64,000 nucleotides of DNA from Enterobacter sp. Bisph1 (GCF_000814905.1 NZ_JXAG01000043.1:62001-126000); one strand, 5' to 3'; positions 1 to 10,176 are shown, counted from the stretch's first letter. Notes: generated from the sequence alone by a model not told the origin. Numbers and translations are program-made.

Positions 1-482
1 GGGCGTTTATTTGCGTCAATACTCAGCGGGCAAATATGCTGACAAAAGAAGCGATCGTCGCTGAACGGCTACCAGAACTGAGGGGCTATAGCGTTCTGAA
101 AAGCGAAGTAAAATACGGCGCGGAAAATAGCAGGATTGATTTTCTATTACAGGCGCATGACCGACGCAACTGCTATATTGAAGTGAAATCGGTCACGCTC
201 GCCGAGCAGCAGTCGGGCTACTTCCCGGATGCGGTAACCCTGCGGGGACAGAAGCATTTACGGGAGTTGATGAGCGTTGCGGCCAACGGCGATCGCGCGG
301 TAATCCTGTTTGCCGTACTGCACTCCGCCGTTGAACATTTTTCTCCCGCACACCATATTGATGAGGAATACGCGCGTTTACTGAAAGAGGCACATTGCCG
401 AGGGGTGGAAGTTATTGCTTATAAAGCGGAACTTTCTGCCGATAATATCACTCTTAGTTTGCCACTGCCTTTTACGGTATAA
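1..482 (+). CDS. sfsA: SfsA, sugar fermentation stimulation protein (5'-truncated by the window)
   Basis: The reading frame is open from base 3 to the TAA at 480-482 and lacks its own start, so this is the C-terminal two thirds of a protein of about 234 residues in E. coli. The frame enters with AFICVNT, matching the middle of E. coli SfsA, and continues through the conserved blocks [22 protein letters not shown] and [10 protein letters not shown]. The D/E-x-K type core (RIDFLLQ then IEVKSVT) is that of a nuclease-like fold. In E. coli it is a DNA-binding protein whose overexpression affects maltose metabolism; its exact role is unclear. dksA follows 173 bases downstream on the same strand, as in E. 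coli. Identification is firm; only the start is missing. Confidence 0.95.
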   Translation, partial: AFICVNTQRANMLTKEAIVAERLPELRGYSVLKSEVKYGAENSRIDFLLQAHDRRNCYIEVKSVTLAEQQSGYFPDAVTLRGQKHLRELMSVAANGDRAVILFAVLHSAVEHFSPAHHIDEEYARLLKEAHCRGVEVIAYKAELSADNITLSLPLPFTV

Positions 483-568
483 AGGCAAGCTTATGACGAG
501 TAAGTGGTTTGGTCGCGTGCGCAAATACGCTTTTCTTCACAGGGTTGTCAAGTGTTGCGTTTAGATAT

Positions 569-597
569 TTGCCATCCGTAAAAGCATCTGCTATTTA
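569..597 (+). promoter_or_regulatory. Candidate sigma-70 promoter for dksA
   Basis: TTGCCA at 569-574 and TATTTA at 592-597 are separated by 17 bases and lie about 60 bases upstream of the dksA start. This is a plausible but imperfect sigma-70 pair in the only gap between sfsA and dksA. The assignment is by pattern only. Confidence 0.4.
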
Positions 598-655
598 TAG
601 CGGCCTGATTTTTCCCCCACACGGGGATCGATAGTGCGTGTTAAGGAGAAGCAAC

Positions 656-1111
656 ATGCAAGAAGGGCAAAACCGTAAAACATCGTCCCTGAGTATTCTC
701 GCCATCGCTGGGGTGGAGCCGTATCAAGAGAAACCGGGCGAAGAGTATATGAACGAAGCCCAGCTGGCGCACTTCAAGCGTATTCTTGAAGCATGGCGCA
801 ATCAACTCAGGGATGAAGTCGATCGCACCGTCACGCATATGCAGGACGAAGCAGCAAACTTCCCCGATCCGGTCGACCGTGCCGCGCAGGAAGAAGAGTT
901 CAGCCTTGAACTGCGTAACCGTGATCGCGAGCGCAAGTTGATTAAAAAAATCGAGAAGACGCTGAAAAAAGTCGAAGACGAAGATTTCGGCTTCTGCGAA
1001 TCCTGCGGCGTTGAAATTGGTATCCGTCGTCTGGAAGCACGTCCGACTGCCGATCTGTGCATCGACTGTAAGACTCTGGCGGAAATCCGCGAAAAACAGA
1101 TGGCGGGCTAA
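656..1111 (+). CDS. dksA: DksA, RNA polymerase-binding transcription factor
   Basis: DksA inserts into the secondary channel of RNA polymerase and acts with ppGpp to repress rRNA promoters and activate amino acid biosynthesis promoters. The 151 residues are nearly identical to E. coli DksA. The coiled-coil hairpin carries the tip acidic pair D71 and D74 in DPVDRA. The zinc finger cysteines are C114, C117, C135 and C138. An upstream in-frame codon would add six residues, but ATG 656 has a good Shine-Dalgarno (TAAGGAG, seven bases away) and gives exactly the family length. It stands between sfsA and gluQ. Confidence 0.98.
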   Translation: MQEGQNRKTSSLSILAIAGVEPYQEKPGEEYMNEAQLAHFKRILEAWRNQLRDEVDRTVTHMQDEAANFPDPVDRAAQEEEFSLELRNRDRERKLIKKIEKTLKKVEDEDFGFCESCGVEIGIRRLEARPTADLCIDCKTLAEIREKQMAG

Positions 1112-1197
1112 TCCCCGACAGTCTCACGGTGTGCCGCCGGGCGCGGCACGTCCTATATGGCGGGATTTATTCCCGCCTATATTTTTTTGCCAGCGAT

Positions 1198-2094
1198 ATG
1201 CCTGAATCAGACTATATTGGGCGCTTTGCGCCATCCCCGTCCGGAGAACTGCATTTCGGTTCGTTAATTGCCGCTCTCGGCAGCTACCTGCAAGCGCGCG
1301 CCAGCCATGGCAGCTGGCTGGTACGCATTGAAGACATTGATCCTCCGCGTGAAGTGCCGGGTGCCGCCAGCACCATTCTGCGTCAGCTTGAACATTACGG
1401 GCTGCACTGGGATGGCGACATTGTCTGGCAATCTCAGCGCCATAATGCCTACCGTGAAGCCCTTAATCATCTTCAGCGTGAAGGGATGAGCTATTTCTGC
1501 ACCTGTACGCGGGCGCGTATCCAAAGCCTTGGCGGTATCTACGATGGACATTGCCGGACTTTGAACCACGGTCCAACCAATGCCGCCGTCCGGCTGGCTC
1601 AGCACCATCCGGTGCTGCACTTCGACGATAAACTGCGCGGGCGCATAACCGCCGACGAAAAACTGGCGCGGGAAGACTTTATCATTCACCGTCGTGATGG
1701 ATTATTTGCCTACAACCTTGCGGTGGTGGTCGATGACCATTTTCAGGGTGTCACAGAGATCGTGCGCGGGGCGGATCTTATCGAACCGACGGTGCGGCAA
1801 ATTTCCCTCTATCGCCAATTTGGCTGGCCCGTGCCGGGCTACATCCATTTGCCGCTGGCGCTGAATGCACAAGGCAATAAGCTTTCCAAACAAAACCACG
1901 CCCCGGCTTTACCTGACGGGGATCCGCGCCCGGTAATAATCAGGGCTTTACAATTCCTGAACCAGGATGTAACAAATGAGTGGCAGGATCTGCGCATTGA
2001 TGCGCTGCTGCAAAAAGCGGTGGCAAACTGGGCACTCTGCCGTGTTCCTGAAGCCGCGGATGCGAATACAGCATTCTCAAACGGCTCGCGCTGA
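1198..2094 (+). CDS. gluQ: Glutamyl-Q tRNA(Asp) synthetase
   Basis: GluQRS activates glutamate and attaches it to queuosine at position 34 of tRNA(Asp). It resembles the catalytic half of glutamyl-tRNA synthetase without an anticodon-binding domain. Visible motifs are the HIGH-like HFGS (residues 19-22) and the KMSKS-like KLSKQ (228-232). The zinc ligands are C101, C103, Y115 and C119. The frame opens earlier, but residues before ATG 1198 do not match the family and this start gives 298 residues beginning [16 protein letters not shown], aligned with the E. coli N-terminus. It follows dksA by 86 bases, as in E. coli, where the two are co-transcribed. Confidence 0.95.
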   Translation: MPESDYIGRFAPSPSGELHFGSLIAALGSYLQARASHGSWLVRIEDIDPPREVPGAASTILRQLEHYGLHWDGDIVWQSQRHNAYREALNHLQREGMSYFCTCTRARIQSLGGIYDGHCRTLNHGPTNAAVRLAQHHPVLHFDDKLRGRITADEKLAREDFIIHRRDGLFAYNLAVVVDDHFQGVTEIVRGADLIEPTVRQISLYRQFGWPVPGYIHLPLALNAQGNKLSKQNHAPALPDGDPRPVIIRALQFLNQDVTNEWQDLRIDALLQKAVANWALCRVPEAADANTAFSNGSR

Positions 2095-2149
2095 GCTATG
2101 ATTAGCCGCTATTTTTTTGTCCTGACGTTTGACACTACCGAGGTGTACT

Positions 2150-3547
2150 ATTTTTACCCGAGTCGCTAATTTTTGCCGCAAGGTGCTAAGCCGCGAAGAG
2201 AGCATGGTCGTTGAGGCTATGGCGCAACCGCAGATGGCGGTTATCCCGCGTGAGCAGCACGCTATTTCCCGCAAAGATATCAGTGAAAATGCGCTCAAAG
2301 TGCTCTATCGTCTGAATAAAGCGGGCTACGAAGCCTACCTCGTAGGCGGCGGCGTGCGCGATTTATTGCTGGGCAAAAAACCAAAAGATTTTGACGTGAC
2401 CACCAGCGCCACGCCGGATCAGGTACGTAAACTGTTCCGCAACTGCCGCCTGGTCGGCCGCCGTTTCCGCCTGGCGCATGTGATGTTCGGGCCGGAAATT
2501 ATTGAAGTCGCCACCTTCCGTGGTCATCACGACGAGCAGCAAACCGACCGCGCTATTTCGCAGCGCGGGCAAAACGGTATGCTGCTGCGCGACAATATCT
2601 TCGGATCAATAGAAGAAGATGCCCAGCGCCGCGACTTCACCATTAATAGCCTTTATTACAGCGTGGCCGACTTTACCGTGCGCGATTACGTCGGCGGTAT
2701 GCGCGATCTGCAAGAGGGCGTGATTCGCCTGATTGGCAATCCCGAAACCCGCTACCGTGAAGATCCGGTGCGCATGCTGCGCGCGGTGCGCTTTGCCGCC
2801 AAGCTGAATATGCGTATCAGCGAAGAGACCGCCGAGCCGATTCCGCGCCTTGCCACCCTGATTAACGATGTTCCCCCGGCGCGCCTGTTTGAAGAGTCGC
2901 TGAAATTACTGCAGGCCGGTTACGGGTATGAAACCTGTCGTTTATTGCGTGAGTACGGTCTGTTCCAGCCGCTGTTCCCCTCCATCACCCGCTACTTCAC
3001 CGAAAAAGGTGACAGTCCGATGGAACGCATTATTGAACAGGTGCTGAAGAACACCGATAACCGCATTCACAACGATATGCGCGTTAATCCGGCGTTTCTG
3101 TTTGCCGCCATGTTCTGGTATCCGCTGCTGGAAGATGCCCAGCGCATTACCCAGGAGGGCGGTCTGGCCTATTTTGACGCCTTTGCGCTGGCGATGAACG
3201 ATGTGCTGGATGAAGCCTGCCGTTCGCTGGCGATTCCAAAACGCATTACCACGCTGACCCGGGATATCTGGCAGCTGCAGCTGCGTATGTCCCGTCGCCA
3301 GGGCAAACGCGCCTGGAAGCTGATGGAGCATCCGAAATTCCGCGCCGCCTATGATCTGCTGGCGCTGCGCGCCGAAGCGGAAAATAATAGCGAACTGCAG
3401 CGGCTGGCGAAATGGTGGGGCGAGTTCCAGGTTTCCGCGCCGCCGGCACAAAAAGATATGCTCAATGATTTAGGCGATGAACCGGCGGAACGCCGTCGTC
3501 ACCGTCGTCCGCGTAAACGTGCGCCGCGCCGCGAGGGCAGTGCGTGA
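2150..3547 (+). CDS. pcnB: Poly(A) polymerase I, using a rare ATT start codon
   Basis: PcnB adds poly(A) tails to RNA 3' ends, promoting decay, and controls ColE1-type plasmid copy number through RNAI. The nucleotidyltransferase motif GGGVRD leads to DFD with catalytic D80 and D82; an Arg/Lys-rich C-terminal tail follows. The first residues homologous to E. coli ([17 protein letters not shown]) are preceded by ATT at 2150-2152, with AGGTGT six to eight bases upstream. E. coli pcnB is known to start at ATT with the same N-terminus, and this choice gives 465 residues, the same length. The alternative, ATG 2129, would add seven unrelated residues. The stop overlaps the folK start by four bases (GTGA). 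Confidence 0.95.
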   Translation: MFTRVANFCRKVLSREESMVVEAMAQPQMAVIPREQHAISRKDISENALKVLYRLNKAGYEAYLVGGGVRDLLLGKKPKDFDVTTSATPDQVRKLFRNCRLVGRRFRLAHVMFGPEIIEVATFRGHHDEQQTDRAISQRGQNGMLLRDNIFGSIEEDAQRRDFTINSLYYSVADFTVRDYVGGMRDLQEGVIRLIGNPETRYREDPVRMLRAVRFAAKLNMRISEETAEPIPRLATLINDVPPARLFEESLKLLQAGYGYETCRLLREYGLFQPLFPSITRYFTEKGDSPMERIIEQVLKNTDNRIHNDMRVNPAFLFAAMFWYPLLEDAQRITQEGGLAYFDAFALAMNDVLDEACRSLAIPKRITTLTRDIWQLQLRMSRRQGKRAWKLMEHPKFRAAYDLLALRAEAENNSELQRLAKWWGEFQVSAPPAQKDMLNDLGDEPAERRRHRRPRKRAPRREGSA

Positions 3548-4023
3548 CTCTTGCGTATATCGCGCTGGGCAGCAACCTGGCGTCACCCCTCGATCAGATT
3601 AACGCGGCGATTGCCGCCCTGGGGGAGATCCCACAAAGCCGCATTGTGACGATCTCTTCGCTTTACCGCACGCCGCCCCTTGGCCCGCAGGATCAGCCGG
3701 ATTACCTCAACGCCGCCGTGGCGCTGGAAACAGATCATGAGCCGGAAACCCTGCTCGACCACACCCAACGTATTGAACTGCAGCAAGGCCGCGAGCGTAA
3801 AGACGAACGCTGGGGGCCGCGCACTCTCGATCTTGATATCATGCTGTTTGGCAATCTGAGTCTCAACACAGAACGTCTGACGGTACCGCACTACGACATG
3901 AAAAACCGTGGCTTTATGCTGTGGCCGCTGTTCGAAATCGCGCCCGATATATGCTTCCCGGACGGCACCTCACTGCAGGAAATCTTAACGCTGCTGGACG
4001 CGCCCAAACCCGACGCCTGGTAA
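3544..4023 (+). CDS. folK: HPPK, 6-hydroxymethyl-7,8-dihydropterin pyrophosphokinase
   Basis: FolK transfers pyrophosphate from ATP to 6-hydroxymethyl-7,8-dihydropterin in folate biosynthesis. The protein has the family length of 159 residues. It contains the N-terminal AYIALGSN, the substrate loop [19 protein letters not shown] and the Mg-binding segment [11 protein letters not shown] with its Asp pair. The start is GTG at 3544, overlapping the pcnB stop by four bases, so translation is probably coupled to pcnB. The next gene, panB, has its own probable promoter; the fimbrial genes that separate folK and panB in E. coli K-12 are absent here. Confidence 0.96.
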   Translation: MTLAYIALGSNLASPLDQINAAIAALGEIPQSRIVTISSLYRTPPLGPQDQPDYLNAAVALETDHEPETLLDHTQRIELQQGRERKDERWGPRTLDLDIMLFGNLSLNTERLTVPHYDMKNRGFMLWPLFEIAPDICFPDGTSLQEILTLLDAPKPDAW

Positions 4024-4069
4024 TTTTTTGTTTTCCCCCGCCCCACTTCCCACAGCCTGGCTAAAATCA

Positions 4070-4097
4070 TTGCCGGGATAAATGTTACTGCTAGAAT
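4070..4097 (+). promoter_or_regulatory. Candidate sigma-70 promoter for panB-panC
   Basis: TTGCCG (4070-4075) and TAGAAT (4092-4097) are separated by 16 bases, 35 bases upstream of the panB start. They lie in the only spacer between folK and the pan genes. Assigned by pattern only. Confidence 0.4.
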
Positions 4098-4131
4098 GCG
4101 CCTCATTTGCTTTCGTTTATCAGGAAACATT

Positions 4132-4923
4132 ATGAAAACCACCACCATCACCTGGTTGCATAAATGCAAACAGGAAAAAAAACGCTTTGCCACTATCACC
4201 GCCTACGACTACAGCTTTGCGAAGCTGTTTGCCGAAGAAGGGATTAACGTAATGCTGGTGGGTGATTCGCTGGGCATGACGGTCCAGGGCCATGACTCTA
4301 CCCTGCCGGTGACGGTGGCCGATATCGCCTATCACACGCAGGCCGTCCGCCGCGGCGCACCCGGCTGCCTGCTGCTCGCCGACCTGCCGTTTATGGCCTA
4401 TGCCACGCCGGAGCAGGCGTTTGACAACGCCGCCGTGGTGATGCGTGCGGGCGCTAATATGGTGAAAATCGAAGGCGGTCGCTGGCTGGCACCGACGGTA
4501 AAAATGCTTACCGAGCGCGCCGTACCGGTATGCGGTCACCTGGGACTAACGCCGCAGTCGGTAAACATTTTCGGCGGCTACAAAGTACAAGGGCGCGGCT
4601 ATGCGGCGCAGGGGCTGCTGGACGATGCACTGGCGCTGGAAGCCGCTGGTGCGCAGCTGCTGGTGCTGGAGTGCGTACCCGTGGCGCTGGCGCAGCGTAT
4701 TACCGACGAGCTCACCATTCCGGTGATTGGCATTGGCGCAGGTAATGTCACAGACGGCCAGATTCTGGTGATGCATGACGCGTTCGGCATTACCGGTGGA
4801 CATATCCCGAAATTCGCCAAAAATTTCCTCAGTGAAGCAGGCGACATGCGCGCAGCGGTCAGGCAGTATGTTGCCGACGTCGAATCCGGAGCCTATCCGG
4901 GTGAAGAACACAGTTTCCATTAA
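4132..4923 (+). CDS. panB: 3-methyl-2-oxobutanoate hydroxymethyltransferase (ketopantoate synthase)
   Basis: PanB makes ketopantoate from alpha-ketoisovalerate and 5,10-methylene-tetrahydrofolate, the committed step to pantothenate. The protein has 263 residues (E. coli 264). The Mg ligands D45 (GDSLGM) and D84 (ADLPFM) and substrate-contacting E114 (KIEGG) are present. The frame opens at 4096, but ATG 4132 follows the Shine-Dalgarno CAGGAAAC and matches the E. coli N-terminus. panC follows after 11 bases, so the pair forms an operon for pantoate supply and its coupling to beta-alanine. Confidence 0.97.
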   Translation: MKTTTITWLHKCKQEKKRFATITAYDYSFAKLFAEEGINVMLVGDSLGMTVQGHDSTLPVTVADIAYHTQAVRRGAPGCLLLADLPFMAYATPEQAFDNAAVVMRAGANMVKIEGGRWLAPTVKMLTERAVPVCGHLGLTPQSVNIFGGYKVQGRGYAAQGLLDDALALEAAGAQLLVLECVPVALAQRITDELTIPVIGIGAGNVTDGQILVMHDAFGITGGHIPKFAKNFLSEAGDMRAAVRQYVADVESGAYPGEEHSFH

Positions 4924-4934
4924 GGAGCCTTGTA

Positions 4935-5789
4935 GTGCTGATTATTGAAACCCTCCCGCTGCTGCGCCAACACATGCGCAGGCTTCGTCAGGAAGGCAAA
5001 CGGGTTGCGCTGGTGCCAACGATGGGCAACCTCCACGAAGGCCATATGAAGCTGGTAGATGAAGCGAAAAGCCGCGCCGATGTGGTGGTGGTGAGTATTT
5101 TCGTCAACCCGATGCAGTTTGATCGAAAGGATGACCTGGTACGCTACCCGCGCACCCTGCAGGAAGATTGCGAAAAACTGACCAAACGTAAAGTCGATTT
5201 TGTCTTTGCGCCCGCACCGGCAGATATCTATCCGCAGGGCACCGACATCCAGACCTTTGTCGACGTTCCGGGCCTCTCCACCATGCTTGAAGGTGCCAGT
5301 CGCCCGGGGCACTTCCGTGGCGTCTCCACCATCGTCAGTAAGCTGTTTAATCTGGTGCAGCCGGATATCGCCTGCTTTGGCGAGAAGGATTACCAGCAGC
5401 TGCAGTTGATCCGCAAAATGGTGGCGGATATGGGCTACGATATCGAGATTGTTGGCGTGCCGACGGTGCGGGCGAAGGATGGCCTGGCGCTGAGTTCGCG
5501 TAACAACTATCTCACTGCCGATGAGCGCAAGATTGCCCCGGTGCTGAGCAAAGTAATGAACGCCATAGGCGAAAAATTGCGGGCGGGCGATCGTAACGTT
5601 GAAGAGCTGATTGCCGTTGCCGGGTTGGATCTCAGCGACGCGGGTTTACGCGCCGACGGTGTGCAGATCTGCGATGCGGATACGCTTCTGCCGCTCTCTG
5701 GCGATAGCCAACGCGCGGTAATTTTGATGGCGGCATGGCTTGGTCAGGCGCGGCTGATCGACAATAAAGTCGTCGACCTGACCTGCTAG
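4935..5789 (+). CDS. panC: Pantothenate synthetase
   Basis: PanC condenses pantoate and beta-alanine with ATP via pantoyl-adenylate. The 284 residues match the family. The nucleotidyltransferase HIGH motif is HEGH at residues 34-37, and the KMSKS-like LALSSRN sits near residue 190. The start is GTG at 4935 behind TAAGGAG, directly after the panB stop; it aligns with the E. coli start [12 protein letters not shown]. panD lies 131 bases downstream; the rpnC/yadD gene found between panC and panD in E. coli K-12 is not present. Confidence 0.97.
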   Translation: MLIIETLPLLRQHMRRLRQEGKRVALVPTMGNLHEGHMKLVDEAKSRADVVVVSIFVNPMQFDRKDDLVRYPRTLQEDCEKLTKRKVDFVFAPAPADIYPQGTDIQTFVDVPGLSTMLEGASRPGHFRGVSTIVSKLFNLVQPDIACFGEKDYQQLQLIRKMVADMGYDIEIVGVPTVRAKDGLALSSRNNYLTADERKIAPVLSKVMNAIGEKLRAGDRNVEELIAVAGLDLSDAGLRADGVQICDADTLLPLSGDSQRAVILMAAWLGQARLIDNKVVDLTC

Positions 5790-5804
5790 ACAGGGCGAAA
5801 AAAT

Positions 5805-5874
5805 CGGGCAATACTCCACTGCTGGCTGGCCCTTACGCCTGCAGGCAGTGGGGCAAGTAGACGGGGATTGCCGG
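5805..5874 (+). repeat. Nested inverted repeats between panC and panD
   Basis: CCACTGC (5816-5822) pairs with GCAGTGG (5845-5851). Outside it, GGCAAT (5807-5812) pairs with ATTGCC (5867-5872). The nested arrangement would fold the panD leader into a branched hairpin. No T-tract follows, so it is not a standard intrinsic terminator. Confidence 0.4.
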
Positions 5875-5920
5875 AGCCGCGCCCCTTTTCAGGTTTATTA
5901 CAGTTACGAAGGTTGAATGT

Positions 5921-6301
5921 ATGATTCGCACAATGCTGCAAGGCAAGCTCCACCGCGTCAAAGTGACGCAGGCCGACCTGCACTACGAAGGTTCCTGCGC
6001 CATTGACCAGGATTTCCTTGAGGCGGCCGGTATTCTGGAATACGAAGCCATTGATATTTATAACGTCACCAACGGCAAACGCTTCTCTACCTATGCGATT
6101 GCCGGCGAGCGCGGCTCACGCATTATCTCGGTTAACGGTGCAGCAGCGCACTGCGCCGATGTTGGCGATATCCTGATTATCGCCAGCTACGTTACCGTGC
6201 CGGATGAGGTTGCCCGTAGCTGGCAGCCGAAAGTGGCCTATTTTGATGGCGACAACGAGATGAAGCGCACCGCGAAAGCCGTGCCGGTTCAGGTTGCCTG
6301 A
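5921..6301 (+). CDS. panD: Aspartate 1-decarboxylase proenzyme
   Basis: PanD decarboxylates aspartate to beta-alanine, the second substrate of PanC. It is made as a pro-protein that cleaves itself between G24 and S25 (HYEGSCAID) to create the pyruvoyl cofactor; both residues are present. The length is 126 residues, identical to E. coli. The start ATG follows the Shine-Dalgarno-like GAAGGTTG with suitable spacing. It is convergent with yadE, whose stop is only four bases away. Confidence 0.97.
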   Translation: MIRTMLQGKLHRVKVTQADLHYEGSCAIDQDFLEAAGILEYEAIDIYNVTNGKRFSTYAIAGERGSRIISVNGAAAHCADVGDILIIASYVTVPDEVARSWQPKVAYFDGDNEMKRTAKAVPVQVA

Positions 6302-6305
6302 TGCC

Positions 6306-7550
6306 CTACCCCTGCGGCTGATTGCTAATCAGCCGCGACATAGTCTCCAGCGAATCCGTTCTCAATACGTACAGCCGCTTCAGTAAAAAGGGGTTATCCC
6401 CCGGTTTCACTTTGCCACGCACCGTGGTTACCGCCAGATGAAAACCTGCGTCATTCGCCGCCTGCACCGCTTTATCGTCATAACCGCCAAACGGGTACGA
6501 AAGATAAAGCACATGGGGATTGAACTGCGCCAGCGCGCGGCGCGAGCGTTTAAAATCAAAGAGGATATTGTGATAGTTACGGCTGAGTAATATCGGATGC
6601 AATGTATCATCGACCCGATGCAGAAAATGGGTATGCGACTGAATATCAAACACATCTTTAATTTTATTAAGCTCCGATACGCTCATAAACTGCAAAAATT
6701 TCGGATCCCAGGGCTGCGGCTTCAGTTTAATGCGGGAGGAGATGATAAACGCCGTCGCTTTAAAACCGTACTCACGCAGGATCGGCCAGGCGTAGCGGTG
6801 CACCGACTTCAGCCCATCGTCAAAGGTTATCACCACTGAACGGGCGGGTAGATTCATGCGATTACGCACGTACCCTTCCAGCTGATACATCGACAGCGTG
6901 GTATAACCCTGGTCACGTAACCAGGTCATCTGGTTGGTAAAGGCGCGCACCGAGGTGGTGGTCGAGGTATGGCGAAAACGGGTGTTTTCCTCATCACGCA
7001 GAATGTGGTGATAGGTGAGTATCGGAATACCGCTATCTTCTTGCGCATCCAGGCTGCTGATCCACGCCAGACGGTTGCCGATGCGGATCTGAAACCAGGT
7101 TTGATTTAAACGATCTTTCAGCTTATCGATTATCGGATAGCGCAAATTCTCCGCCAGCGTGCCTACCCGCTCGCTGGTGTTATCCGCTGCGCTGTACAGG
7201 GGCGTATCTTGCCAGGTGATCAGATTTTGGTTACTGAGAGGTTTATTCAGATCGCCGAGACTGTCTTCTACCCGCTCCTTGCCAGAGAGGGTGCCCAGAT
7301 GCCCGCGATCGATAAAACCGGTGCCGAAACCAAAGCGAAAAGCGTAATAATCTTCCGCCCCCGGCACCACCGCCAGGATCTGTCCGGCCCGGATATTGCC
7401 GACGGTCACCACCTTGTCTCCCACCTGCGCCCAAATATTGGCATCTTCCGTTACTTGCATGTAATGCGCGGGAATGCGTTGTTCACTGACAATACTGGCT
7501 GATGACCCAAAGGCGACCAGCGAGAGCAAAAGGATTATTAAACGAGACAT
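6306..7550 (-). CDS. yadE: YadE, exported polysaccharide deacetylase family protein
   Basis: The protein has 414 residues and a hydrophobic N-terminus ([18 protein letters not shown]) that looks like a signal peptide. A region of about 150 residues resembling bacterial SH3-like repeats follows ([24 protein letters not shown]). The C-terminal NodB-type domain begins around [18 protein letters not shown]. Its catalytic signature ITFDDGLKS and the metal-binding QSHTHFLHR (H-x-x-x-H) are both intact. The family removes acetyl groups from carbohydrate polymers; the substrate of YadE is not known. It lies beside the yadGH exporter on the same strand, as in E. coli. Confidence 0.93.
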   Translation of the reverse strand: MSRLIILLLSLVAFGSSASIVSEQRIPAHYMQVTEDANIWAQVGDKVVTVGNIRAGQILAVVPGAEDYYAFRFGFGTGFIDRGHLGTLSGKERVEDSLGDLNKPLSNQNLITWQDTPLYSAADNTSERVGTLAENLRYPIIDKLKDRLNQTWFQIRIGNRLAWISSLDAQEDSGIPILTYHHILRDEENTRFRHTSTTTSVRAFTNQMTWLRDQGYTTLSMYQLEGYVRNRMNLPARSVVITFDDGLKSVHRYAWPILREYGFKATAFIISSRIKLKPQPWDPKFLQFMSVSELNKIKDVFDIQSHTHFLHRVDDTLHPILLSRNYHNILFDFKRSRRALAQFNPHVLYLSYPFGGYDDKAVQAANDAGFHLAVTTVRGKVKPGDNPFLLKRLYVLRTDSLETMSRLISNQPQG

Positions 7551-7647
7551 GAGTCGGACCGAATAGAAAAACTGCGCCTATTGTAGCAACCGCTAACCAA
7601 AACCAACGGCGATGGTTAGTCTAAAAAAACGCCTAATCCAGGGGATT

Positions 7648-7671
7648 GGCTCTCTTCACCCGAAGAGAGCC
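7648..7671 (-). terminator. Hairpin downstream of yadH
   Basis: A perfect 10-base-pair stem, GGCTCTCTTC (7648-7657) with GAAGAGAGCC (7662-7671), and a four-base loop lies 12 bases past the yadH stop. No U-tract follows on the minus transcript, so it may stabilise or mark the 3' end rather than act as a classic terminator. Confidence 0.45.
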
Positions 7672-7682
7672 ACCGCTTTGGA

Positions 7683-8453
7683 CTAGCTGCGTAAGCCACG
7701 CCCGCGATTAATCAAATACCAGCACAGCAGGTAAAAGAAGATGATAAATACCACCAGCACGCCGACGGTGGTAAACAGCGGCACGTCAGAGATGCCGAGA
7801 AAACCAAAGCGGAAGCCGCTAATCATATAGACGATGGGGTTGAGGTGTGACAGCGCCTGCCAGAACGGCGGCAGCAGCGTCAGCGAGTAGAATACCCCGC
7901 CCAGGTAGGTTAGCGGCGTCAGCACAAAGGTGGGGATCAGGCTGATGTCATCAAAGGTTTTGGCGAACACCGCATTCAACAGCCCTGCCAGGGAAAAGAG
8001 CACCGCAGTTAACAGCAGCGTCAGGCCGATAAACAGCCATGAGTGCACCTGAAACGGCACGAAAAACAGCGACACCGCCGTCACCAGGATACCGACACAT
8101 AACCCGCGCGCCACGCCGCCACCGATATAGCCCGCGATGATCACATGGGTCGGCACGGGTGCTACCAGCAGTTCTTCAATGTTGCGCTGAAACTTGGCGC
8201 TAAAGAAGGACGAGGCCACGTTGGCATAAGCGTTGGTGATCACCGCCATCATAATCAAGCCCGGCACGATAAACTGCATATAGGTAAAGCCGTGCATTTC
8301 ACCGATACGCGAACCAATCAGGTTGCCAAAAATAATAAAGTAGAGGGTCATGGTGATCACCGGTGGCACCAGTGTTTGCACCCAAATGCGCATAAAACGC
8401 TGAATCTCTTTGTACCAGATACTCTTCAGCGCCACCCAATACAGCTGCATCAT
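7683..8453 (-). CDS. yadH: YadH, ABC-2 type transport permease
   Basis: The inner-membrane permease half of an ABC-2 exporter, 256 residues as in E. coli. It has six predicted membrane spans, the first around PPVITMTLYFIIFGNLIG. The conserved C-terminal ABC-2 signature region is LTPLTYLGGVFYSLTLLPPFWQALSHLNPIVY. It overlaps yadG by four bases, so the two are translationally coupled and surely form one transporter. The substrate is unknown; the family exports polysaccharides, drugs or lipids. Confidence 0.94.
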   Translation of the reverse strand: MMQLYWVALKSIWYKEIQRFMRIWVQTLVPPVITMTLYFIIFGNLIGSRIGEMHGFTYMQFIVPGLIMMAVITNAYANVASSFFSAKFQRNIEELLVAPVPTHVIIAGYIGGGVARGLCVGILVTAVSLFFVPFQVHSWLFIGLTLLLTAVLFSLAGLLNAVFAKTFDDISLIPTFVLTPLTYLGGVFYSLTLLPPFWQALSHLNPIVYMISGFRFGFLGISDVPLFTTVGVLVVFIIFFYLLCWYLINRGRGLRS

Positions 8454-9376
8454 GCGCCCTCTCCTTTTCTGTCATGCACCAACGTAACGAACAACTCTTC
8501 AAGACGGTTGGCTTTATTACGCATACTTAATACCTGCACACCTTGCGCGCTCAGCTGACTGAAAACGCTATTAACGCCCTGCTCGCGCAGCACTTCCACT
8601 TCAAGCGTGGCGGTATCAACCAGCCGGTATTGATAGCCCTCCAGCTTCGGTAGTGGGCTTTTCGGCGCTAAATCGAGAATAAAGGTTTCCGATTTCAGCT
8701 TTGACAGCAGCGCTTTCATCGAGGTGTTTTCAATCAGATCGCCGCGCTGGATGATGCCGATGTTACGGCACAGCATCTCAGCCTCTTCCAGATAGTGGGT
8801 GGTCAGAATGATGGTGGTGCCTTTGTCATTCAGATCTTTTAAGAAGCCCCACATTGAGCGGCGTAGTTCGATATCTACCCCCGCCGTTGGCTCGTCGAGA
8901 ATGAGTAATTTGGGCTCGTGCATTAGCGCGCGGGCAATCATCAACCGGCGCTTCATCCCGCCGGAGAGCATCCGCGCACGTTCGTTACGCTTTTCCCATA
9001 AATCGAGCTGATTAAGGTACTTTTCACTGCGAACCAGCGCATCTTTGCGATCGACGCCGTAGTAGCCCGCCTGGTTAACGACAATCTGCTGCACGGTTTC
9101 AAACGGGTTGAAATTGAACTCCTGCGGCACCAGCCCCAACTGGCGTTTCGTATTGACGACATCTTTTTCGAGATCGTAACCAAAAACGCTAACCCGTCCG
9201 GAAGTTTTATTTACCAACGAACTGACAATACCGATGGTGGTTGATTTTCCTGCGCCATTTGGCCCAAGAAGCGCGTAAAAATCTCCCGCTTCGACTTGTA
9301 AATCAATGCCGCGCAGCGCCTGAACGCCGCCCGGATAGGTTTTTTTAAGCTGCTCAAGCTCCAGTGCAATGGTCAT
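8450..9376 (-). CDS. yadG: YadG, ABC transporter ATP-binding protein
   Basis: The ATPase partner of YadH, 308 residues as in E. coli. Walker A is GPNGAGKST near residue 40 and the signature is MLSGGMKRRL. Walker B is LLILDEPTAGVD and the switch histidine is in TTHYLEE. The C-terminal 80 residues form the extra domain common in CcmA/DrrA-type ATPases. It is divergent from can, with a 107-base spacer that must hold both promoters. Confidence 0.95.
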   Translation of the reverse strand: MTIALELEQLKKTYPGGVQALRGIDLQVEAGDFYALLGPNGAGKSTTIGIVSSLVNKTSGRVSVFGYDLEKDVVNTKRQLGLVPQEFNFNPFETVQQIVVNQAGYYGVDRKDALVRSEKYLNQLDLWEKRNERARMLSGGMKRRLMIARALMHEPKLLILDEPTAGVDIELRRSMWGFLKDLNDKGTTIILTTHYLEEAEMLCRNIGIIQRGDLIENTSMKALLSKLKSETFILDLAPKSPLPKLEGYQYRLVDTATLEVEVLREQGVNSVFSQLSAQGVQVLSMRNKANRLEELFVTLVHDRKGEGA

Positions 9377-9483
9377 GTATTATTGATTACCTGTTTTCTG
9401 ACACTCGATGTGTGGTTTAAAAAGAGAAAGAGTTGACCTATATTAGCGCAACGCACTTACTTGGTTACAGGTCGTTAACCTCC

Positions 9484-10146
9484 ATGAAAGACATAAATAC
9501 ACTCATCAGCAACAATGCACTTTGGTCAAAAATGCTGGTGGAAGAAGATCCTGGGTTTTTCGAAACGCTGGCGCAAGCACAGAAACCACGCTTTCTCTGG
9601 ATTGGCTGCTCCGACTCCCGCGTGCCGGCTGAACGGCTGACCGGCCTCGAACCCGGCGAACTGTTTGTTCACCGTAATGTAGCCAACCTGGTTATCCATA
9701 CCGATTTGAACTGCCTGTCTGTCGTGCAGTACGCTGTTGATGTGCTGGAAGTTGAGCACATCATCATCTGCGGCCACTACGGCTGCGGCGGTGTACAGGC
9801 GGCCGTGGAAAACCCGGAGCTGGGCTTAATCAATAACTGGCTGCTGCACATTCGCGACATCTGGTTTAAACATAGCTCGCTGTTGGGCGAAATGCCGCCG
9901 GAGCGCCGCCTCGATACGCTGTGCGAACTGAACGTAATGGAGCAGGTATATAACCTGGGCCACTCGACGATTATGCAGTCCGCATGGAAACGCGGCCAGA
10001 ATGTGACGATCCACGGCTGGGCCTACGGTATTCATGATGGTTTGCTGCGCAATCTGGACGTGACCGCTACCAACCGCGAAACGCTGGAACAGCGCTATCG
10101 CCAGGGCGTGTCAAATCTGACCCAGAAGCACGTCAATCATAAATAA
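9484..10146 (+). CDS. can: Beta-class carbonic anhydrase
   Basis: Can interconverts CO2 and bicarbonate and is needed for growth in ordinary air, where bicarbonate for carboxylases is limiting. It has 220 residues, identical in length to E. coli Can. The zinc ligands are C42, D44, H98 and C101, with R46 positioned to hold D44 (CSDSR and HYGCGG motifs). The frame also opens at TTG 9433, but ATG 9484 aligns with the E. coli start [17 protein letters not shown]. It is divergent from yadG and convergent with hpt. Confidence 0.97.
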   Translation: MKDINTLISNNALWSKMLVEEDPGFFETLAQAQKPRFLWIGCSDSRVPAERLTGLEPGELFVHRNVANLVIHTDLNCLSVVQYAVDVLEVEHIIICGHYGCGGVQAAVENPELGLINNWLLHIRDIWFKHSSLLGEMPPERRLDTLCELNVMEQVYNLGHSTIMQSAWKRGQNVTIHGWAYGIHDGLLRNLDVTATNRETLEQRYRQGVSNLTQKHVNHK

Positions 10147-10149
10147 CGC

Positions 10150-10176
10150 ATCGGGGCCAGCGGCCCCGATTTTTTT
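10150..10176 (+). terminator. Rho-independent terminator shared by can and hpt
   Basis: ATCGGGGCC (10150-10158) pairs with GGCCCCGAT (10162-10170) across a three-base loop and is followed by a T-run to 10176. The T-run overlaps the hpt stop codon (TTA at 10175-10177 on the plus strand). It terminates can. Confidence 0.85.
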
